From Closterium sp. Naga37s-1 (lineage: Eukaryota > Streptophyta > Zygnematophyceae > Desmidiales > Closteriaceae): DNA of 64,000 nt. Made by a program: the position numbers and the translations under genes. The notes under the pieces are model-generated. The model did not search any database. It saw only the letters and a list, made by a program, of their open reading frames with translations, and was not told the DNA's origin. Shown here piece after piece: positions 1 through 6,300 of this stretch (the stretch's first letter is position 1; the number at the start of each line of letters is the position of its first letter). Location of the stretch: the NCBI GenBank assembly GCA_947471745.1, contig CANJKZ010001042.1, forward strand, positions 21,226 to 85,225, read 5' to 3'.

Positions 1-164
1 GCAAGTTTGACCCCTCCGTCGCTCCATTTCTCTCCCCCCCCACCACCTCTACCCCCCCTTTCCGGGCAAAAGTCCTCGTTCAGCCTCTGCACGTGGGGTT
101 GACATTGGCAAATGGGCGTACGCTGGTCCGTCCCCCATTTCCACTCCTCATGCAATGAGAGAGT

Positions 165-182
165 TTTTGAGACGTCTCAAAA
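165..182. repeat. Short perfect palindrome TTTTGAGACGTCTCAAAA
   Basis: An 18-bp perfect inverted repeat between exon-4 copies 1 and 2. Its left flank (AATGAGAGAG) resembles the left arm of the larger palindrome at 51555-51606, suggesting a common element with arms around the same core. Confidence 0.8.
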
Positions 183-537
183 TCATTCCATCCTCTGTGT
201 CTCCATGCGTCGCTCCCCAATGCCTCAGCCTGCGCATGGGATTCACACCAGCTCTGGGCGGCATCAGGGTGCGAGTCTGAGTCACCCAATCCCCCCCTCT
301 CCCCTCATTCCCATGCATCCATCTGTCTGCCCCATATCTTCCTGCTTCAGCCTCTGCACGTGAGATTCACACCAACTCTGGGCGGCAACAGGTTGCGCCT
401 GTCTAAATCCCCCAGTCCCCCCGCCCTCATGTCTCCATTTGTCTGCCCCATTTCCCCTAGGTTTAGCCGCTGCACGTGGGATTCCCATTCCCATGCCTCG
501 ATCCAATTGTCTCATGTCCCCTTCCTGTAACAAGAGT

Positions 538-559
538 ATTTTTGAGACGTCTCAAAAAT
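538..559. repeat. Short perfect palindrome, same core as at 165
   Basis: A 22-bp perfect inverted repeat made of ATTTTTGAGAC followed by GTCTCAAAAAT. It lies between exon-4 copies 4 and 5 of nuclease copy A. Confidence 0.8.
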
Positions 560-1134
560 TCCCATTTCCCCCCCCTTCCATGCCCCCATCCGATTGCCTC
601 ATATCCCCTTCCTTCAGCCACTCCACGTGGAATTCATATCAGACCTGGGCAGTACGTGACATGCCCCCCAATCCTCTCCCTTTCCCTCCCCCACCTCCAT
701 GCCTCCACCCATCTGTCCCACATCCCGCTGCTGCAGCCGCTGCACGTGGGATTCACATCTGATCTGGGCGGCAAAAAGGGTGGACGTGACATGAGACTCC
801 AATTTCTCTCCCTCATGCCTCTATCCGTCTTCCTCATATTCCCTGGTGCAGCCTCTGCATGTGGGATTCACATTTGATTTCGGTGGCAACTGGGTGAATG
901 TGCCATGGGCTCTCAGTTTTCCACCCTCTCACCCCCCCACCCCCAATGCCTCCATTCCCCCTGGTGCAGCCTCTGCACGTGGGATTCACATCTGATTTCG
1001 GTGGCAACTGGGTGCATGTGACATGGTTCAAGCAGAAGACAAACCTGCATGCAGTATGTCTGTCTTTTCCCTTCTCTTCCAAATGCCCACCCTGCTATGG
1101 CATGACTGTTGACACTCGAGACTCTTCTAAAGGT

Positions 1135-1182
1135 ATCAGGGTGCCCGTGACATGGTTCAAGAGGAAAACGAACCTGCAGCTG
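1135..1182 (+). pseudogene. Half copy of nuclease exon 4 (3' part)
   Basis: Codes for VPVTWFKRKTNLQL and ends at a GTATGT donor. It matches only the second half of exon 4, and the upstream motif CTCTTCTAAAGG recurs in front of similar half copies at 4800, 6500 and 52940. The NLH zinc ligand is replaced by NLQ here. Confidence 0.65.
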
Positions 1183-1195
1183 GTATGTCTGCCCT

Positions 1196-1292
1196 GCCCT
1201 GCCATGCCATGCCATGCCATGCCATGCCATGCATGCGATATGCCCGCCCTGACCTGATGCAATATGCCATGCCATGCCATGCCATGCCATGC
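1196..1292. repeat. Pentanucleotide (ATGCC)n microsatellite cluster
   Basis: Two runs of ATGCC units (about 1196-1236 and 1264-1292), separated by a short unique stretch. Similar runs follow the exon-4 donors at 4670-4790, 6360-6615 and 53110-53205, so this microsatellite was duplicated with the exons. Confidence 0.85.
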
Positions 1293-1584
1293 TATTCATG
1301 GAAATAACCAGGATGACATCCGTAATGTGGCAGCTTGTTGGTGTTTTTATGGCATCTGTTTTTTTTTTCCTGCACCCCTCTCCACACCATTTCACCACCC
1401 TGCACTCCCTGAGGACCCTTCCATGTATGGAACGACTACATGATAGCCATGGCCATGGAGAGAGGTGGAGAAGGGGTTTATTGGTCGACGAGGTGCAGCA
1501 TGGTGGTACGTCTGCGCTACAACGGCAGGGTGCTGCATCTCGTCGATCATTGATTTAACCCCTCTTCACCGCTCTCCACTCCAG

Positions 1585-1690
1585 GTGTGGGACGACCACA
1601 TCATAGCCACACCACGGCCATCCACCTGCGCTACAACGGCAGCCACACCGCCATGCTGCATCACATCGCCCACCAACCCTCATGCCCTGA
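1585..1690 (+). pseudogene. Exon-5 copy 1 of nuclease copy A (partial)
   Basis: Starts after acceptor CTCCACTCCAG with GTGTGGGACGAC and continues through the segment coding HLRYNGSHTAMLHHIAHQ. The 3' part of the exon is missing. A small indel after the first ten codons breaks the frame. Confidence 0.65.
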
Positions 1691-1756
1691 TCCCTTCACC
1701 CTCCCACCCCTCCCAACCCCTCTCCACGCCTCCCAAACTCCTGCACATCCCTCCAG

Positions 1757-1875
1757 ATGTGGGACAGTGACATCATCGCCTCAGCCATCCACTGGCGGCC
1801 CCATGCTGCACGGCCATGCTGCATCACTTCGCCCACCAACTCGCCTAAGACTGGCGCCCCTCATTCTTGAGGAAG
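1757..1875 (+). pseudogene. Exon-5 copy 2 of nuclease copy A (decayed)
   Basis: Starts after CCTCCAG with ATGTGGGACAGTGACATC, a variant of the VWDDYI start of exon 5. It continues to HQLA and then a stop where other copies read S-D-W. The remainder, up to the CPGD segment, is lost. Confidence 0.6.
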
Positions 1876-1918
1876 CCGTTTCCATCCCTCTCCACCCTTC
1901 TCCACCGCTCTGCATCAG

Positions 1919-2173
1919 GTGTGGGATAGCTTTATCATAGCCTCAGCCATCCACCGGCACTACAACGGCAGCAGCACCGCCATGCTGCATCACATCGCCC
2001 ACCAACTCGCCTCACACTGGCGCCCCCTCATCCCTGCCTGGGCCTCCTGCCCTGGAGACGTTCTTTCTCGTGCTGCTGCTGCTGCTGCTGTTGCTGCTAG
2101 TGCTTCTGGTGTTTCTGATGGCTCATTTCTGGCTCATGAGGCAATGAAATCTAGCATATTGCATTCCTCATGA
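1919..2173 (+). pseudogene. Exon-5 copy 3 of nuclease copy A (longest copy)
   Basis: After acceptor GCATCAG it codes WDSFIIASAIHRHYNG and then AMLHHIAHQLASHWRPLIPA, WASCPGD and an Ala/Val/Ser-rich low-complexity tail from GCT repeats. Intact exon-5 copies end at GCTGT with a GTAAGTG donor. Here the tail runs on into the left arm of the hairpin at 2120-2187 and stops at 2171-2173, so the normal end of the exon has been replaced. Confidence 0.7.
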
Positions 2174-2187
2174 GCCAGAAATGAGCC
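2120..2187. repeat. 68-bp hairpin between nuclease copies A and B
   Basis: The left arm is GGCTCATTTCTGGCTCATGA followed by GGCAATG (2120-2146). The right arm (2162-2187) is its reverse complement with one unpaired base, around a 15-base AT-rich loop. The GGCTCATTT and CTCATGAG words also recur in the repeat tract at 5905-6072. It could be a foldback element or mark the junction where copy A lost its 3' end. Confidence 0.8.
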
Positions 2188-2331
2188 AGAGGCGACGCGT
2201 CCTCACTCCTCCCCTCTTTTCCTCCGCCATCGTTTCGCTCTCTCTTATTACGCTTGTAACGAAGATGCGAGCATTTATCGCCCAGCGTGCGACGCCTTCT
2301 CAAAAGCATCTCCCAGCGTTTCCGTTCCCCC

Positions 2332-2487
2332 ATGGCGGGTTGCGTCCTCCAAGCCGCTCGTCGCGGCCCGTCGCACCCCCGCTTGCTTGTAGCGTTCGTG
2401 TCGGTCCTCGCTGTGCTCTCCGCGGCTCGCATCGGGCGCCACGCGTGGGGTCACGTCGGCCACGCGTTCACCTGCGCCATCGCGCAG
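2332..2487 (+). CDS. Nuclease B exon 1: signal peptide and N-terminal WGHVGH
   Basis: 52 codons. An ATG is followed by a basic stretch, then the hydrophobic core LLVAFVSVLAVLSAA, then HAWGHVGHAFTCAIAQ. Signal peptide cleavage before the Trp would give the mature N-terminus typical of the family, whose backbone amine and H6 bind zinc. The exon ends CAG with a GTGGGG donor in phase 0. A GTG codon in the same frame lies upstream at 2287, but the ATG at 2332 fits the signal peptide better. Confidence 0.8.
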
Positions 2488-3305
2488 GTGGGGTTCCGTC
2501 CGTACGATGTACCTTAGGCAGCTTAGGTGCTTTGGGGAACATCCTGAGATGGCAAGAGGTCACGACGGCCACGCTTTCACGGCGCTGCTGCCCCCCATCG
2601 CTAAGGCCAGCATCCCTGCGGTGCGCTCGTGGGCACATCAGGCCTCAGCCTTCCTATATTCTCGCCTCCTACCCCCCTCCCTCCCTCCCTATCCAGGCAG
2701 CAGCAGCAGTGGCGGCGCTGCTCCCCCCCACAGCCAGGGGCAGCCTCCCTGCGGTGTGCGTGCCTTATGGGCTGATCATCCCTCATCTTTCCCATCTGTG
2801 GCTCGCTCATCCTCGAACCCCAATTGCCCATCCAGGCTCTTCTGACCAACGAGGCAGCAGCAGCAGTGAAGGCGCTGCTTCCCCCCGTCGCTGAGGGCAG
2901 CCTCCCTGCCGTGTGCTCGTGGGCGGACGACATTTTGCACAGCAAGGGCTGGGAATGGTCCATGCCTCTGCACTTCGCTGGTACCCCTGACTTCGCCTGC
3001 TCCTATGATGAACGCCGTGAGTTGGTAACTGGGTGTATGCTCCCTGAAGGTGCTCCCTCTTCCTGCCTGTCTGCCGTGTGCTCGTATGGTCAACGCCTCT
3101 GCACTTCATTGACCCTGACTTCGCCTGCTCGTATGACGAACGCCGTGAGTTAATCTGACTGGGTACGGCACGGTATGGTACGGTTCGGTACGGTAGGTAA
3201 GGTATGGTGACACCCCAGCCAACGTGCCCCTTGGAGAACTCTCTCTCAATGCCTGCTGTGTGCTCGCCGTTTTAACGTTCTTTGAGGTGCCTATAAATAT
3301 TAAAT

Positions 3306-3338
<33 letters not shown>

Positions 3339-6300
3339 GGCGCCTAAAAAATCGATTGCTTGTGGACTTCAAGGTTCTTTAAATGAAGGGTGAGTGTCGA
3401 AGCCCACGAGCGCACAGCAGGGATACCAGGGAATAGGCCTTTCCAGGGAAGTGGTCTGCTGCTTCACAGTCAACTTCTGAGTCGCCTAGAAAGTCTGCTC
3501 CTCTGCTGCTCCGTGCTCCTGCTCTTCAAGTGCATTAGAATTGCGCGTCTCAGTGCCTCTCCTACTCTTCCATCCCACCTACTCTTTCATCCCCATCTCG
3601 TCCCCTTCACTCTCCTCCTCCCCCTACAGGAGATTGCACCTTTGCCCATCACCCTGGTGTGTGTGTTGCAAACGCTATCGTCAACTACACATCCCAGCTC
3701 CTCACTTACTCTCCCCATTCCTCCGCACAGCCCCATTCCTCTCGCCAGCGTTCCATCCCTCCATCCTCCCTCCAACCCGCCACTCCCTTCAAGCCTGTCA
3801 CTTTCCCCACCTCCCCTCACCGGCGCAGCCTTCTCAGGGGGGTAGGTGAGGCAGAATCTGGGGTGCTGGGAATGGGTGAGGAGGACGGAGAAGCGGAGGA
3901 GGGAGAAGGGGAAGAGGGAGAAGGGGAAGAGAGAGAAGGGGAAGTGGGAGAAGGGGAAGAGGAGATGGTGCGGGTGGTAAGGGGAGTGGTACGGAATAGT
4001 GCGAGGAGTGCTGCTCATGCCTCGCTTGTTGCTGCAGCTGCGGCGGCTGCTGCTGCTTCTGGTGCTGGTGCTGCTGGTGGTGGTGCTGCTGCTGCTAGTG
4101 AGCAGCGAGCAGCACTGTGCGCGGGGTCCATCAAACATTACAACCTGACAGAGGCGCTCATGTTGGGGACATTCACCAGGTGAGGATGGTCGTTATTAGA
4201 CGTCTCAAAGCTCAGATGTTAGCTTGGCTCAGATGCCATGGTCGCCCAATTCCCCTTCTTTTTCATGCCTCCATCCGTTTGCCTCATGTCACGTGGCTGA
4301 AGCAGGGTGCATGTGACGTGGTCTCCCAATCCTCTCCCTCTCCCTCCCCCCCCTCCATGCCTCCACCCATCTGTCCCACGTGCCCCTGCTTCAGCCGCTG
4401 CACGTGGGATTCACATCTGACCTGGGTGGCAATAAAGGGTGCACGTGACATGGCCCTCTAATTTCTCTGTTTTGAGTCGACTCAAAACACATCCCCCTGC
4501 TTCAGCCGCTGCACGTGGTCCTCTAATTTCTCTCCCCCATGCCTTTATCCGTCTGCTTCATATTCCCTGGTGCAGCCGCTGCACTTGGGATTCACATCTG
4601 ATTTCGGAGGCAACAGCGTGCATGTGACATGGTTCAAGCAGAAGACCCACCTGCATGCGGTATGTATAACATGCCCTGGCATGGCATTCCCTGCCATGTC
4701 GTATGTTCGCCATGCCCTCCCATGCATGTGGTATGTCCGCCCTGCCTTACCATGCCATTCCCGGCCATGAGTTCTATCTGCCCTGCCATGGCATGACTGT
4801 CGAGGCTCCTCTAAAGGCAGCAGGGTGCATGTTGTTGACCGTTATTTGGGATGAAGAGGCTCTTAACACACCTTTAATCAACACTAGGTAGTCCCCACGG
4901 GGTCACCTCCAAGGGTCCTTGGGTGCCTGGTAGAACCAGCCCCTATCCAAGGGTCCATGTTTGAAGAGGGATTTCCCTAATTATGAAAATTATCGTGCGT
5001 ACAAGAGCTTTCCCAAACTTCGTTGCGCAGCATTCGACGACGGATTGGCTCGTGTGCAGAAAAGCTCTTCACGTCAATACGTTGATAGAGCAACTTAACT
5101 CGTCGAAGAGATTCAGAAAATATTTCCACTAGAAAGGATTGAGCACAATCAAGCACAAGCACACGTTTTATATTTCGCATAGCACACATGCATAGGGAAA
5201 TAGCAAAGTAGTTGTAAAACTGAATTTCGGACATTCGCCATGCTGTACTTGAAAACGGTTGCTCAACTCCTTGCGAATTTGACTTGATTCTCCTCTTGAA
5301 AATACCTGTCTTCAAATTCCACATATGACAATTACCTTGCTGACTCAGATGAGTGCACTCATGAGTTCCAATGTAGCTCCAATTTGGCACTCATGAATGC
5401 GAGCAAACAGTTGTAAAACGGTTTTTACCGTTGAGAAAACGGAATAACCGTTTTGTACCTGCGTCGAAATCATTCCGCAAAGCGGTGTGACTTTCGTGCG
5501 CAATTTCTTGTTCCGTGAGTCAACTCCGAAAAACAGTTTTTCAACTGTAAATTCCGAGCACCCTTCGGAATCCCGCAGCACCCCTCAGGCGCGCAATCAT
5601 GCACGACCAGACAAACTGGTCGTGCTGTACTGCGCGTGGACAGGGCGATCATTCGCCCTGTCCTGTTGCGATCGTGGGCCCTGCCACGCTCGCAACAGTG
5701 CGCGAGCACACGCTCGGGCCCTCAGGGCCCACACGCGAAATCAGGACCACACGCGCGGTCAAGATTTTGCGTGCTTGACCAGCGCGAAAGTCAACAGCAC
5801 CCCCTTTGACGAGTCAAAGTGTCGAGCCCCACAGAAACGCCCCATGGTACACCACCCGCTCGCATGGGACACGCATGAAACATGAAAAACAAATGGGACT
5901 TTCATGGGAAGCTCATTTGAGGCTCATTGGAGCTTCATGAGAGCTTTCATTTGAGCTTTCATTTGAGCTTCATTTGAGCGCGTCATGGGAGCCTCATTTG
6001 AGCGCTTCATGAGCGCTTCATGAGAGCTTCATTTGAGCGCATCATGTGAGCCTCATTTGAGCGCATCATGAGAACAGTGAACACGAAACTGAAAATGCAC
6101 AAACACAAAGTGCAATTACAAATGAAAACGAAACACACAAAATGCAAGGACGAATGCGCACATAACACAAACAAAATGCGCACACACAAAATGCAAAATG
6201 AGATTACATTTCTCACGCCACAAATCACCTTCAAACAAAACTCCCCATTTTCTTTTACCGTCGGCGAATAGGCGGTAGGTTGCCGTGCAAACCATGTATT

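Larger units (their letters stand above)
84..1053 (+). repeat. Array of eight exon-4 copies of the nuclease
   Basis: Each copy begins right after a CAG or TAG acceptor with CCTCTGCACGTGGGATTC or a close variant. Copies start at about 84, 229, 351, 467, 618, 737, 852 and 970. Spacings are 145, 122, 116, 151, 119, 115 and 118 bp. The last copy (970-1053, 84 bp, 28 codons, phase 0 at both ends) is the best preserved and ends at a GTATGT donor. Earlier copies keep the acceptor and first 30-60 bases and then degenerate. The two long spacings hold the palindromes at 165 and 538. Confidence 0.8.
84..2173 (+). pseudogene. S1/P1-type nuclease copy A, fragment (exons 4 and 5 only, repeated)
   Basis: This is a 5'-truncated relic of a plant-type S1/P1 (BFN/ENDO) secreted nuclease gene. 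Seen: eight copies of an exon coding PLHVGFTSDFGGNWVHVTWF and then KQKTNLHA, a further half copy at 1135-1182, and three copies of the next exon, coding VWDDYIIATAIH and AMLHHIAHQLASDWRPLIPA. In the family these segments carry zinc ligands H126 (PLH), H149 (NLH) and D153 (VWD). Exons 1-3 are not in the window and no exon 6 or 7 follows; the last exon-5 copy runs into a hairpin at 2120-2187 and a stop at 2173. Copy B starts just downstream, so A looks like the eroded upstream member of a tandem pair. Most exon copies are decayed, hence the pseudogene call, but the gene may extend left of the window. Confidence 0.75.

Noticed and set aside
4977-5885. Several minus- and plus-strand ORFs in the hairpin-rich segment
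   Set aside because: They fall inside the LTR-like insertion and their openness follows from paired hairpin arms; no domain is seen.
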